Below are positions 1 to 10,471 of a stretch of 64,000 nt of DNA, piece by piece. Every line of letters starts with the position of its first letter. Within the stretch, counting starts at the first letter, position 1. The notes beneath the pieces were generated by a model. The model ran no database searches, was not told the DNA's origin, and saw nothing but the letters and a program-made list of their open reading frames with translations. The DNA is taken from positions 160,111 to 224,110 of the forward strand of contig NZ_FMWU01000007.1 in NCBI RefSeq assembly GCF_900103195.1, read 5' to 3'. Source of the stretch: Methylobacterium sp. UNC378MF. Lineage in GTDB: Bacteria > Pseudomonadota > Alphaproteobacteria > Rhizobiales > Beijerinckiaceae. The position numbers were made by a program, and so were the translations under genes.

Positions 1-67
1 CCGGGCGACGCTCGCCCGCCTTGTCCGGGCTTCGAACGACCACTCCAACGGGCAGGAGGGCCGATGA
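1..67 (+). CDS. trpD: Anthranilate phosphoribosyltransferase, 3' end only
   Basis: The window opens inside a gene read in frame 2: the last 21 codons run from base 2 to a TGA at 65-67. The visible end ([13 protein letters not shown]...) resembles the C-terminal helix of TrpD, which attaches the phosphoribosyl group to anthranilate in tryptophan synthesis. Its stop overlaps the trpC start as ATGA, the usual trpD-trpC coupling in alphaproteobacteria. The identity rests on this short tail and the neighbour, so it is probable and not certain. Confidence 0.7.
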   Translation, partial: RATLARLVRASNDHSNGQEGR

Positions 68-951
68 GCTCGCTGACGCATGAGGCGACCCAGGAGACCG
101 GCGCCGGAACGCCGCCCGAGCGGCCGAACGTCCTCGCCCGGATCGAGGCCTACAAGCGCCGCGAGATCGCCGAGGCGAAGCTGCGCGTGCCGCTCGCCAA
201 GCTGGAGCGTCGGGTTGCGCAGGCGGAGCCGGTGCGCGGCTTCGCGGCGGCGATCCGCGCCCACCTCGCCGAGGACCGCCCGGCGCTGATCGCCGAGGTG
301 AAGAAGGCCTCGCCCTCGAAGGGCCTGATCCGCGCCGATTTCGATCCGGCCACCCTGGCCGCCGCCTACGAGGCCGGAGGCGCAACATGCCTGTCGGTGC
401 TCACCGACGAGCCCTCGTTCCAGGGCCGGCCCGAATACCTGACGGCGGCGCGTGGGGCCTGTGGGCTTCCGGTGCTGCGCAAGGATTTCCTGTTCGAGCC
501 CTATCAGGTCTACGAGGCGCGGGCCTGGGGCGCCGACTGCATCCTCGTCATCATGGCCTGCCTCGACGACGACGAGGCCGTGGCCCTGGTGGAGACGGCG
601 CATCTCCTCGGGATGGACGTTCTGGTCGAAGTGCATGATGCGGCCGAACTGACCCGAGCGATCCCGCTCGGTACGGCGCTGATCGGCATCAACAACCGCA
701 ACCTCAAGACCTTCGAGGTTTCGTTCGAGACCGCGATCCGGCTCGCACCGGGCATTCCGGCGGACCGCATTGCCGTGGCCGAGAGCGGGATCGGCGACCA
801 TGCCGACGTGGTACGTCTCCGGGACAACGGCCTCGGCGTGGTGCTCGTCGGCGAGAGCCTGATGCGGCAGCCGGACGTCACGAAGGCGGCCCGCACCTTG
901 CTGTTCGGGGATGCGGAGGCCAAGGGCGGCAAGCCGCGGAAGAAGGCATAA
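64..951 (+). CDS. trpC: Indole-3-glycerol phosphate synthase
   Basis: Cytoplasmic TIM-barrel enzyme that closes and decarboxylates CdRP to indole-3-glycerol phosphate, the fourth step of tryptophan synthesis. The 295-residue product carries the family signature [10 protein letters not shown] at about 78-87, the catalytic lysine in LRKDF (K140), a second acidic residue at E189, NNRNL near 211 and ESGI near 240. An excellent Shine-Dalgarno (AGGAGGG) lies just before the ATG. The first ~20 residues and the lysine-rich tail extend beyond the usual core. The start overlaps the trpD stop by ATGA, and moaC follows after 3 bases, so the genes are surely cotranscribed. Confidence 0.97.
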   Translation: MSSLTHEATQETGAGTPPERPNVLARIEAYKRREIAEAKLRVPLAKLERRVAQAEPVRGFAAAIRAHLAEDRPALIAEVKKASPSKGLIRADFDPATLAAAYEAGGATCLSVLTDEPSFQGRPEYLTAARGACGLPVLRKDFLFEPYQVYEARAWGADCILVIMACLDDDEAVALVETAHLLGMDVLVEVHDAAELTRAIPLGTALIGINNRNLKTFEVSFETAIRLAPGIPADRIAVAESGIGDHADVVRLRDNGLGVVLVGESLMRQPDVTKAARTLLFGDAEAKGGKPRKKA

Positions 952-954
952 GCG

Positions 955-1446
955 ATGCGGCCGGGTTCGACGCTGACCCATCTCGACACCAGCGGCGCGG
1001 CCAACATGGTCGACGTCACCGACAAGCCCGCCACCGACCGGACCGCCCGGGCGGAAGGCCAGATCGTGATGAAGCCCGAGACCCTGGCGCTGATCCGCGA
1101 GGGCGACGCCAAGAAGGGCGACGTGATCGGCACGGCGCGGCTCGCCGGGATCATGGCGGCCAAGCGCACCCATGAGCTGATCCCCCTCTGCCATCCGCTG
1201 CTTCTGTCGAAGGTCCGGGTCGAGTGCGAGCCCGACGATACGCTGCCCGGCCTGCGCATCGCCGCCGAGGTCCGGGTTCAGGGCCCGACCGGCGTCGAGA
1301 TGGAGGCCCTGACCGCTGTCTCGGTGGCCTGCCTGACGGTCTACGATATGGTGAAGGCCGTCGATCGCGGCATGCGGATCGAGGGCATCCGCCTGACCGC
1401 CAAGGATGGCGGCCGCTCGGGCGCGTACCGGGCCCCGACGGCATGA
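955..1446 (+). CDS. moaC: Cyclic pyranopterin monophosphate synthase
   Basis: MoaC converts the 3',8-cyclo-GTP product of MoaA into cyclic pyranopterin monophosphate in molybdenum cofactor synthesis. The 163-residue protein is of family length and has the conserved ANMVDV near the N-terminus, [13 protein letters not shown] at 70-82, [19 protein letters not shown] at 117-135 with the expected catalytic Asp131 and Lys134, and KDGGRSG near the C-terminus. It sits 3 bases behind trpC and its stop overlaps moeA by ATGA. Linking tryptophan and Moco genes in one operon is common in Rhizobiales. Confidence 0.97.
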   Translation: MRPGSTLTHLDTSGAANMVDVTDKPATDRTARAEGQIVMKPETLALIREGDAKKGDVIGTARLAGIMAAKRTHELIPLCHPLLLSKVRVECEPDDTLPGLRIAAEVRVQGPTGVEMEALTAVSVACLTVYDMVKAVDRGMRIEGIRLTAKDGGRSGAYRAPTA

Positions 1447-2672
1447 ATGGCCTGATCCCGGTCGCCGAGGCGCTGGCGCGCGTGCTCGCGAGCGTCGCCG
1501 CGCCGGTGGAGCCCGAGACCGTCCCGCTGGCACAGGCCGCCGGCCGGACGCTCGCCGCGGACGTCGTCGCCTCGCGCACCCAGCCGCCGTTCCCGGCCTC
1601 GGCCATGGACGGCTACGCCGTACGCAGTGCCGACGCCGCGCAGGCCGGGGCGACCCTGCGGCTGATCGGCACCAGCGCGGCCGGCCACGGCTTCTCGGGC
1701 CGGATAGGCGCGGGCGAGACGGTGCGGATCTTCACCGGTGCACCGGTCCCGGAGGGCGCGGACGCGATCCTGATCCAGGAGAACGCGTCGGCGGATGCGG
1801 AATTTGTACGCGTCCTGGAGCCGGTGGAGCCGACGCGGTTCATCCGCCGGGCCGGCCTCGATTTCGCCGCGGGCGAGACCCTGATCGCGGCCGGCATGAG
1901 CCTCGACGCCCGCCGTCTAGCGCTGGCCGCGGCGGCCGGCCATCCGCGCCTCTCCGTCCGGCGCCGGCCGCGCGTCGCGATCCTTGCCACCGGTGACGAA
2001 TTGGTGGAGCCCGGTGCGGCGCCCGCCTGGGACCAGATCGTCGCCTCGAACAGCCTCGCGCTCGGGGCCCTCGCCGCGGAGGCGGGCGCCGACATCATCG
2101 ATCTCGGGATCGCCGCCGACGATCACGCAGCCCTGGCGGATGCGTTCCGTCGGGCCCGCGAGGCGCGGGCCGACCTGCTCATCACCCTTGGAGGCGCCTC
2201 CGTCGGCGACCACGACCTGGTTCAGGCCGCGCTCGCGAAGGAGGGACTGGAACTCGGCTTCTGGCGGGTCGCCCTCCGACCGGGCAAGCCTCTGATGCAC
2301 GGCCGCCTCGGCGACATGCTGGTGATCGGATTGCCGGGCAATCCGGTCTCGTCGATCGTCTGCGGACTGCTCTTCGTCGTTCCGGCCATCCGCGCGCTCC
2401 AGGGCGATCCGCAGGCGGGCGCCGACCGGAGTGAGCCGGCGACGCTCGGCCACGATCTCCCGGCCAATGACGGCCGCGCCGACTACATGCGGGCGAGCCT
2501 CGCCCTCGAGCCGGGCCGGCTGCCGGTCGCCACCGCCGAACGGCGCCAGGATTCCTCGATGCTCGCCGTGCTGGGGCGATCCGAGGCCCTCCTGATCCGC
2601 GCACCGCACGCGCCGGCCGCGGGGGCGGGCGAGCCCTGCCGGATCATGCGCCTCGATCGCCGATTGCTCTGA
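1443..2672 (+). CDS. moeA: Molybdopterin molybdotransferase MoeA
   Basis: MoeA inserts molybdate into adenylylated molybdopterin, the last common step of Moco formation. The 409-residue protein shows the expected blocks: [12 protein letters not shown] at 49-60, [12 protein letters not shown] at 97-108, [11 protein letters not shown] at 181-191, [11 protein letters not shown] at 250-260 and GLPGNPVSS at 296-304. The chosen ATG at 1443 overlaps the moaC stop (ATGA); longer frames upstream are read-through of moaC in another frame. In several Rhizobiales lexA follows moeA, but here the next gene is an unrelated leftward membrane protein whose stop is only 3 bases away. Confidence 0.96.
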   Translation: MNGLIPVAEALARVLASVAAPVEPETVPLAQAAGRTLAADVVASRTQPPFPASAMDGYAVRSADAAQAGATLRLIGTSAAGHGFSGRIGAGETVRIFTGAPVPEGADAILIQENASADAEFVRVLEPVEPTRFIRRAGLDFAAGETLIAAGMSLDARRLALAAAAGHPRLSVRRRPRVAILATGDELVEPGAAPAWDQIVASNSLALGALAAEAGADIIDLGIAADDHAALADAFRRAREARADLLITLGGASVGDHDLVQAALAKEGLELGFWRVALRPGKPLMHGRLGDMLVIGLPGNPVSSIVCGLLFVVPAIRALQGDPQAGADRSEPATLGHDLPANDGRADYMRASLALEPGRLPVATAERRQDSSMLAVLGRSEALLIRAPHAPAAGAGEPCRIMRLDRRLL

Positions 2673-2675
2673 CGC

Positions 2676-4463
2676 TCAGGGGACCACCCTCCACGCCTTG
2701 AGGGGCCCGGGCAGGTCCAGCGGGACCAAGCGATCGCTCCGGACGGCGCCGCGGGCGAGGCGCGTGGCGAACGCCGTCTCCGTCTGAAGGTCGTCCGCTG
2801 GCCGCGCCGGGCAGGCGACGAGGTAGCGGACGCGGAAATCCGTCAGCACCCGATCGAGATCAGCCTCGGTGCCACCAAGACCTTCGACCGCTGCCGTGAG
2901 GCCGGGAATCGCCCGATGATACGGCGCGGCAACGATGCTGTGCGGCGTTCGCAGCAGGATCGACGGCCCCAGAACGATCGGCGCCAGCACGGTGCCCGCC
3001 GGCAGAGAAGCGAGCGGGCGTATGGCGGCATCGCTGAGGCAGGCGGCGGTCTCGGCCGGATCGGGGGCGGTGCGCAGATTGGGTGCCAGCGTCTCGGCCA
3101 GGAGCGCCGGGATCATCCAGAGGCTGCTGATCATCCCGGCGCCGAGGAGTGCGACGGGCCAGCGTCGGGCACCGGCCGCCGGGCCGGCGACGGGCGCCAG
3201 AGCCCGATCCAGGACGACACCCGCCACCAGCGGCACGAAGCCGGAGACGATGTAGAGGCCGCGGAACTGGACGATGCCGAGGATCAGCCCCGGCCACAGG
3301 AAAAGCGCCACCACCGACCAGGCCCGACGCTCGGGCCCCCGCCACGCCATCGCCGCGGCTGTGACGCTCGCGAGCATCACGACCGGGTAGAAAACCAGAG
3401 CCTCCCATTGGCCGCGCGCTACGAACTTCGCCAGCGGCGCCATCTCGTTGACCGTGAGCAGCCAATGGATCCGCACGAGCGGCGGCATGTCGGGGAAGGG
3501 GCCGCCGAGGCAGGCCGGGACGGCTACGGCGAACCCGGCCAGCAGAACGCCGCCCGCGACGCCGGTGAGCGCGATGCGCGCGCGGATCGTCGCGAGCCGG
3601 TCTCCCGCGGCGGCGGCTCCGGCGGCGAAGACCAGGCCGCCCAGGGTCAGCCAAAGCCAGGGTGGCGAGAGCGCATCGCAATGCGGAACACCCCAGAGGG
3701 CGGGTGCCGTCTGCAGGGCGAACAGGGCGGGCGCCACCGTCCCGAGCCCGAGGGCGAAGCCTGCCAACGGCGGGAGTGCGGGTCTTCCGCGCAGGCACCA
3801 CGCGCCCGCGAGATACAGGGCGGCCAGCGCGACGAAGGGCAGGCCCTCGAGCCCGACCGCCAGCGAGACGGCAGCCAGCACGCCGGCAAACACACCGCGG
3901 CGGAGACCTCCGCCGATCATGCAGAATGCGAGACCGAGGATCGCGAGGATCTGCACATTGTGATGGTCGACCCGGCCGGGCTGGAACTGGATCGTGACGC
4001 CGTAGGTCTGGGTCGCGGCCACCAGGGCCAGGAGCGCGGCGCGCCCGCCGAAGCTATCCCGGACGCCGCGATACAGGATCGCGGCGTAGAGCCCGAACAG
4101 CAGCAGCGGCCAGAAGGCGGCCGTCAGGCCCTCGGCGAAGGCGCTGCCGGTCAGGGGCGCGAGCGCCAGGATCATCCCCGCGATGGGCGCATCCACGAGA
4201 CGCGACCAGTGGCTGGGCACGCCTGCGGGCGCCAGGAACCGGTATTGGACATTGTCGTACCAGCCTTGTCCGGCCAGCAGGTCGCGCACCTCGACGAGGC
4301 GCATGGCGTCGTCGGTATCGGGGACACGCAGGTGCCGGATCGTCTCCCACACAGCGTGGGGGGCGTTCAGCGTCGCGAGGCACAGGGCGGCGAGCACCCA
4401 CAGCAGCGTGCGGGTATCGATCCGCCCGTGCGTTCGGGAGAGCGGTAGCGCCGGAGCCGGCAT
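2676..4463 (-). CDS. Multi-pass membrane protein, GT-C glycosyltransferase-like
   Basis: A 595-residue polytopic inner-membrane protein with roughly ten or more hydrophobic segments. After the first membrane helix (about 18-35) comes an acidic loop PDTDDAMRLVEVRDLLAGQG (48-67), then HWSRLVD (85-91) and later GRVDHHN (163-169). Acidic first periplasmic loops of this kind are typical of GT-C enzymes that use polyprenyl-phosphate sugars, such as PglB/Stt3 and PMT types, and I recognise this set of motifs from uncharacterised alphaproteobacterial proteins. The substrate is unknown. I chose ATG 4463 because the 30 residues upstream are Arg-rich and unlike a natural N-terminus. It diverges from the FAD oxidoreductase at 4694 across about 230 bases. 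Confidence 0.7.
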   Translation of the reverse strand: MPAPALPLSRTHGRIDTRTLLWVLAALCLATLNAPHAVWETIRHLRVPDTDDAMRLVEVRDLLAGQGWYDNVQYRFLAPAGVPSHWSRLVDAPIAGMILALAPLTGSAFAEGLTAAFWPLLLFGLYAAILYRGVRDSFGGRAALLALVAATQTYGVTIQFQPGRVDHHNVQILAILGLAFCMIGGGLRRGVFAGVLAAVSLAVGLEGLPFVALAALYLAGAWCLRGRPALPPLAGFALGLGTVAPALFALQTAPALWGVPHCDALSPPWLWLTLGGLVFAAGAAAAGDRLATIRARIALTGVAGGVLLAGFAVAVPACLGGPFPDMPPLVRIHWLLTVNEMAPLAKFVARGQWEALVFYPVVMLASVTAAAMAWRGPERRAWSVVALFLWPGLILGIVQFRGLYIVSGFVPLVAGVVLDRALAPVAGPAAGARRWPVALLGAGMISSLWMIPALLAETLAPNLRTAPDPAETAACLSDAAIRPLASLPAGTVLAPIVLGPSILLRTPHSIVAAPYHRAIPGLTAAVEGLGGTEADLDRVLTDFRVRYLVACPARPADDLQTETAFATRLARGAVRSDRLVPLDLPGPLKAWRVVP

Positions 4464-4693
4464 GGTTGGATCACCCGGGGCGGGCGGTCGATGCCCTCGA
4501 CGCCATGCTCGCGCAGGTCGGATTAACGTGCGGTCAAGGCACCGGCGGCGCATCCGAACGCGTCCGTTCGCGCCGGATGGCGAAGATCGCGGATCCGGTC
4601 ACGGCACCAGCGATTCTTTAACCACAACGCCCCATTCTGCCGTCCGGTCGGCGCCCTGTCCGGCGCGCGCCGCACCAATCGCCGGAGCATGGG

Positions 4694-6196
4694 ATGAGCC
4701 ACCACACCGAGACGCTGGTGATCGGCGCGGGGCCCGCGGGTCTGACCGCCGCCTACCTGCTGTCGAAGAAGGGGCGCTCCGTCACCGTCCTGGAAAGGGA
4801 TCCGGCACAGGTCGGCGGCATCTCGCGCACCGTCTCGCATAACGGCTACCTGTTCGATATCGGCGGCCACCGGTTCTTCTCGAAATCCCAGGCCGTAGTC
4901 GATCTCTGGGACGAGATCCTGCCCAACGACTTCATCGAACGCCCGCGCCTGTCGCGGATCTACTATCGCGGCCGGTACTACGCCTACCCGCTCAAGGCCT
5001 TCGAGGCGCTGCGCAACCTCGGCATCTTCACCAGCGCAGCCTGCGTCGCATCCTACCTCTATGCCCGCCTGCGGCCGGTCGAGGAGCCGAAGACCTTCCA
5101 CGCCTGGGTCCGCAACCAGTTCGGCGAGCGCCTGTTCTCGATCTTCTTCAAGACCTACACCGAGAAGGTGTGGGGCATGTCGTGCGACGCGATCTCGGCC
5201 GATTGGGCGGCCCAGCGCATCAAGGGGCTCGACCTGGGCGCGGCGATCCGAGACGGAGTCAAGCGGTCGCTGGGCCTGCGCAAGCGGTCCCCGGCGGGTG
5301 GTCCGGTGATCAAGACGCTGATCGAGTCGTTCCGCTATCCCAGGCGCGGTCCCGGCATGATGTGGGAGGCAGCCGCCGCCAAGGTCCAGGCCCAGGGCGG
5401 GCAATTGAAGCTCGACCGCAGCGTCGATTCCCTCAGCTACGATGCCGGGACCGGTATCTGGACGGTGGCCGCCCGCCGCGCGGATGGCAGCCGTGAGACC
5501 TTCACGGCCCGCAACGTCGTCTCCTCGGCGCCGGTGCGCGAACTGGTCGATGCGATCCGGCCGCGGCCGCTCAGCACCTTCAACGCCCGGGCGCTGAAGT
5601 ACCGCGACTTCCTGACCGTGGCGCTCATCGCCAAATCGGACAAGAACTTTCCGGACAACTGGATCTACATCCACGACCCCTCCGTGAAGGTCGGCCGCGT
5701 GCAGAACTTCCGCTCGTGGTCGCCCGAGATGCTGCCGGACGCGGACCACACCTGCCTGGGCCTCGAATATTTCTGCTTCGAGGGCGACGGCCTCTGGAAC
5801 GCCGACGACGCCGAGCTGATCGACCTCGCCAAGCGCGAGATCGGGCAGATCGGGCTGATCGACCCGGCCGACGTGGTCGATGCCTGCGTGGTCCGCCAGC
5901 CCAAGGCCTATCCGGTCTACGATGAGGAATATGCCGGCCACGTCGTCACCGTGCGGCGGGAGCTGGAGCGGGATTTCCCGAGCCTGCACCTCGTCGGTCG
6001 CAACGGCATGCACAAGTACAACAACCAGGACCACGCGATGATGACCGCGATGCTGACCGTGGAGAACATCCTCTGCGGCCGGCGCCGGCACGATGTCTGG
6101 CGGGTCAACGAGGATGCCGAGTACACCGAGGCGGGCGTGTCGGGCGCCGACACCGCCCTGGGCAGCGAGCGCCTCGTGCCGCGCAAGGTCGCCTGA
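4694..6196 (+). CDS. FAD-dependent oxidoreductase (amine oxidase / UDP-galactopyranose mutase-like)
   Basis: A 500-residue soluble flavoprotein. An N-terminal Rossmann FAD site is plain: VIGAGPAG at 9-16 followed by an acidic residue at the end of strand 2 (LERD, 33-36) and GGISRT at 41-46. The segment FDIGGHRFFSKS and the later Trp/Tyr-rich region (TYTEKVWGM) resemble the protoporphyrinogen oxidase/UDP-galactopyranose mutase-like superfamily often found in surface polysaccharide loci. The exact substrate cannot be read from sequence. Its divergent neighbour, a GT-C-like membrane protein, fits a glycan or lipid-carrier role, but this is inference. Confidence 0.8.
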   Translation: MSHHTETLVIGAGPAGLTAAYLLSKKGRSVTVLERDPAQVGGISRTVSHNGYLFDIGGHRFFSKSQAVVDLWDEILPNDFIERPRLSRIYYRGRYYAYPLKAFEALRNLGIFTSAACVASYLYARLRPVEEPKTFHAWVRNQFGERLFSIFFKTYTEKVWGMSCDAISADWAAQRIKGLDLGAAIRDGVKRSLGLRKRSPAGGPVIKTLIESFRYPRRGPGMMWEAAAAKVQAQGGQLKLDRSVDSLSYDAGTGIWTVAARRADGSRETFTARNVVSSAPVRELVDAIRPRPLSTFNARALKYRDFLTVALIAKSDKNFPDNWIYIHDPSVKVGRVQNFRSWSPEMLPDADHTCLGLEYFCFEGDGLWNADDAELIDLAKREIGQIGLIDPADVVDACVVRQPKAYPVYDEEYAGHVVTVRRELERDFPSLHLVGRNGMHKYNNQDHAMMTAMLTVENILCGRRRHDVWRVNEDAEYTEAGVSGADTALGSERLVPRKVA

Positions 6197-6309
6197 GGCG
6201 CGACAGCGCCCCGGCCGCGTCACCGGCGCCGCTTGCCGGTCTCTCCCGCGCCTCTATCGTTCCCTCCCGGTGACGCCCTGGTCCAAGGGCCGCCGGGAGG
6301 ATTATTTCG

Positions 6310-7593
6310 ATGCGATCTCTGCTTGTCGCCGCGCTCATCGCGGGCGTGGCCATGCCGGCGGCGGTGTTCCCCGCCCTGGCGCAGGGTGCGGCCCCTGCCG
6401 AGACCAAGGCCAAGACCGACGACCTCGAGAAGCTCGAGGGCTTCCACAGCACGGACACCCAGGCCGCCGCGGAGATCCCGCAGACCGGCCGCCGCGCCGA
6501 CGCGATCCGCAAGAACCTGTCGAAGATCAAGCTGCCGGACGGCTTCAAGATCGACCTGTACGCCGTGGTGCCGGACGCCCGCGCCATCGCGGTCGGCCCC
6601 AACGCCGGGGTGCTGTTCGTCGGCACGCGCAAGAGCAAGATCTACACGGTCACCGACCGCGACAAGGACCGGGTCGCCGACGAGGTGCGCCCCTTCGCTC
6701 CGGGCATCACGTTCAAGATCCCGAACGGCGTCTGCTTCTCGAAGGACGGCGTGCTCACCGTGGTCGAGCAGAACCGCGTCCTGGCCTTCCCGGCCGCCGA
6801 GTTCTTCTACGAGAACCCCGACGTCGCCGCCGGCGTGCTGGTCAAGCAGGGCGCGCTGATCCCGGCCTCCGAGGAGAGCTTCAACCACACCGCCCGGGTC
6901 TGCCGGGTCGGGCCGGACGGCAAGACCTACATCGCGTTGGGCCAGCCCTACAACGTGCCGCCTGCCGAGAAGATGGACCTCTACAAGAAGACCGGCATCG
7001 GCGGCATCATCCGCATCGACGCCGACGGCAAGAATCGCGAAGTCTACGCGACCGGCATCCGCAACTCCGTCGGGATGGACTTCAACACCGACAAGTCGCT
7101 GTGGTTCACCGACAATCAGGTCGACGGCATGGGCGACGACAAGCCGCCGGGCGAGCTGAACCGCGCCACCAAGGCGGGTGAGAATTTCGGCTTCCCGTGG
7201 TTCGGCGGCGGCTCTGTCCGGACGGTCGAGTACAAGGACCAGACCCCGCCGGCCGACGCAGTCGCCCCGCAGGCCGAGCTGCCGCCGCACGCGGCCGATC
7301 TCGGCATGACCTTCTACAACGGCAAGCAGTTCCCGGCCGCCTACAAGGGCGGGATCTTCATCGCCGAGCACGGCTCGTGGAACCGCACCGAGCCGGTGGG
7401 CGCCCGGGTGATGTTCGCCAAGCTCGGGGCCGACGGAAAGATCGAGTCGGTCAAGCCGTTCGCGGAGGGCTGGCTCACGGGCGACGGCGAGTATCTCGGC
7501 CGCCCGGTGGACGTGGCGGTGATGCTCGACGGCTCGCTGCTGGTCTCCGACGATTCCGCCGGGGCGATCTACCGGATCTCCTACGAGAAGTAG
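6310..7593 (+). CDS. PQQ-dependent sugar dehydrogenase, L-sorbosone dehydrogenase family
   Basis: A periplasmic beta-propeller dehydrogenase of 427 residues. A signal peptide covers about residues 1-25 (hydrophobic core then ALAQ). The mature part has recurring propeller features of the soluble glucose/sorbosone dehydrogenase family: LPDGFKIDLYA near 70, IPNGVCF, ATGIRNSVGMDF, WFTDNQVDGMGDD, and near the end IAEHGSWNRTEPVGARV and GRPVDVAVMLDGSLLVSDD. These proteins oxidise aldoses or sorbosone with PQQ and pass electrons to a c-type cytochrome, and a small cytochrome c gene lies just downstream. SD GGGAGGA precedes the ATG. Actual substrate unknown. Confidence 0.88.
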   Translation: MRSLLVAALIAGVAMPAAVFPALAQGAAPAETKAKTDDLEKLEGFHSTDTQAAAEIPQTGRRADAIRKNLSKIKLPDGFKIDLYAVVPDARAIAVGPNAGVLFVGTRKSKIYTVTDRDKDRVADEVRPFAPGITFKIPNGVCFSKDGVLTVVEQNRVLAFPAAEFFYENPDVAAGVLVKQGALIPASEESFNHTARVCRVGPDGKTYIALGQPYNVPPAEKMDLYKKTGIGGIIRIDADGKNREVYATGIRNSVGMDFNTDKSLWFTDNQVDGMGDDKPPGELNRATKAGENFGFPWFGGGSVRTVEYKDQTPPADAVAPQAELPPHAADLGMTFYNGKQFPAAYKGGIFIAEHGSWNRTEPVGARVMFAKLGADGKIESVKPFAEGWLTGDGEYLGRPVDVAVMLDGSLLVSDDSAGAIYRISYEK

Positions 7594-7604
7594 GGGGTTC
7601 TTCC

Positions 7605-7707
7605 CTCCCCCTTGCGGGGAGGGACCGGGGGTGGGGGTGGTTCGGGATGAGGCGCTGCGGTGCCTCCTGCACCACCCCCACCTCCAACTCCTCCCCGCAA
7701 GGGGGAG
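7605..7707. repeat. Long intergenic palindrome (REP-like)
   Basis: Bases 7605-7620 (CTCCCCCTTGCGGGGA) are the exact reverse complement of 7692-7707, and an inner G-rich tract near 7627-7640 pairs with the C-rich tract near 7672-7683. The two outer arms are themselves partly self-complementary. The whole can fold as one hairpin of about 100 bases. It lies between the dehydrogenase stop and the cytochrome c start. Such palindromes are frequent between genes in Methylobacterium; here it may attenuate or stabilise the cotranscript. Confidence 0.8.
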
Positions 7708-7739
7708 GAGAGTACCGTTGCGCAATCCGAGCCCGCCCG

Positions 7740-8057
7740 ATGATCCGCCCGCTGCTCCTCCTCGCCGCCACCCTCGTCCCGCTCACGGCCCAGGCCGGCG
7801 ACGCGGTCGCGGGCAAGAAGCGCGCGACCGCCTGCCAGACCTGCCACGGCATGGACGGGCTCTCGAAGCTGCCGGAGGCGCCGAACCTCGCCGGCCAGGT
7901 CGAGCCCTACCTCGTGAAGGCTCTCACCGAGTACCGCGACGGCAAGAGGCAGAACGAGATCATGAACGTGGTCGCGAAGGAGCTGTCGGACGCCGATATC
8001 GCGAATCTGGCGGCTTACTATGCAGGCATCCAGATCGACGTGCTGCCGCCGAACTGA
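7740..8057 (+). CDS. Small class I cytochrome c
   Basis: A 105-residue exported haem protein. The signal peptide is about 1-19 (ends AQA), the single haem-attachment motif is CQTCH, and the C-terminal helix contains LAAYYAG, the usual interface helix of class I cytochromes c. The axial Met candidate is in EIMNVV. It lies 147 bases after the sorbosone/glucose dehydrogenase-like gene with a large palindrome between, so it probably takes electrons from that enzyme. The start is the ATG directly before the signal peptide; longer frames upstream cross the palindrome and are not credible. Confidence 0.9.
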   Translation: MIRPLLLLAATLVPLTAQAGDAVAGKKRATACQTCHGMDGLSKLPEAPNLAGQVEPYLVKALTEYRDGKRQNEIMNVVAKELSDADIANLAAYYAGIQIDVLPPN

Positions 8058-8072
8058 CAACAGCAAGACTCT

Positions 8073-8094
8073 CCCTCCTCCGGCCAGGGGAGGG
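8073..8094. terminator. GC-rich stem between convergent genes
   Basis: CCCTCC at 8073-8078 can pair with GGAGGG at 8089-8094 between the rightward cytochrome gene and leftward lepA. There is no T-run, so it is a weak terminator candidate or another palindromic repeat fragment. Confidence 0.3.
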
Positions 8095-8110
8095 GGCAGT
8101 GCGGAGTGGA

Positions 8111-9913
<1,803 letters not shown>

Positions 9914-10144
9914 CGGCATTCCGTTCGGGCGCGCGCCGGCGCGCACCGTCTGACGTCGGGGCGTGTTCGGATGGATCGGCTCCCGCGCGAGATAGCAGCG
10001 CTGCGGGAAGGCGCCAAGCGCGGCCTAAGCGCCCGAGGCCAGCCGCAGATGGATCGAAGGTCCTGCGCCGCCATTCCGGGTCCGGCTGCGCGTCCCCGGG
10101 AGGACGCCAGACAGGGGATCGGTCACTCTGACAGGCAAAACGAC

Positions 10145-10168
10145 GGGGGCCGGATCATGCCGGCCCCC
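10145..10168 (-). terminator. Rho-independent terminator for the 66-residue protein gene
   Basis: GGGGGCCGG at 10145-10153 and CCGGCCCCC at 10160-10168 form a perfect 9-bp stem with a 6-base loop. Reading leftwards it is followed within a few bases by TTTT (10137-10140). It lies about 40 bases past the stop of the small gene ending at 10210. Confidence 0.75.
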
Positions 10169-10209
10169 GGTTCAGGGACAAGTCTGTCGCTGGGATCCGT
10201 CCGGTCCGC

Positions 10210-10410
10210 TCAGCGGCCGCGGTCGCGGATCAGGCGCTCGATCTCGGCTTCGCCGTGGGAGCGCGCCTTGGCCTCGGTCGGATGCTTCCGGTCAGAGCGC
10301 TGATGCAGCTTGCCGTGCTTGCGGATGCTCCACTGAAAAAGCGAGCCGCTCTCGCCGACCGGTTCCACATCGAGGCTGAAGGGGTAGGTATCTGTCTGGG
10401 TGTCGCTCAT
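10210..10410 (-). CDS. Small conserved hypothetical protein (66 aa)
   Basis: A 66-residue, highly charged soluble protein beginning MSDTQTDTYPF and ending RLIRDRGR. The N-terminal half has a plausible beta-hairpin (FSLDVEPVG...SLFQWSIRKHG), the C-terminal half is a basic/acidic helix. I know no function. I chose ATG 10410 because the preceding 60 codons of open frame overlap the HugZ-like gene and have no protein-like character. A clear terminator follows, which supports a real transcript. Confidence 0.6.
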   Translation of the reverse strand: MSDTQTDTYPFSLDVEPVGESGSLFQWSIRKHGKLHQRSDRKHPTEAKARSHGEAEIERLIRDRGR

Positions 10411-10471
10411 GCGCCCGATATGGGGCACCCAGCGACCTTTCGCCATGCCTGATCGTGAAGTCCTTGCGCCT

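Noticed and set aside
2916..4448. 510-codon rightward frame over the GT-C-like gene
   Set aside because: Composition is Arg/Gln/Glu/Gly-rich as expected for antisense of hydrophobic GC-rich codons; the leftward product has membrane helices and motifs.
4523..6223. 566-codon leftward open frame opposite the FAD oxidoreductase
   Set aside because: The opposite strand encodes a clear flavoprotein. The leftward translation is a mirror of codon bias in GC-rich DNA and shows no motifs.
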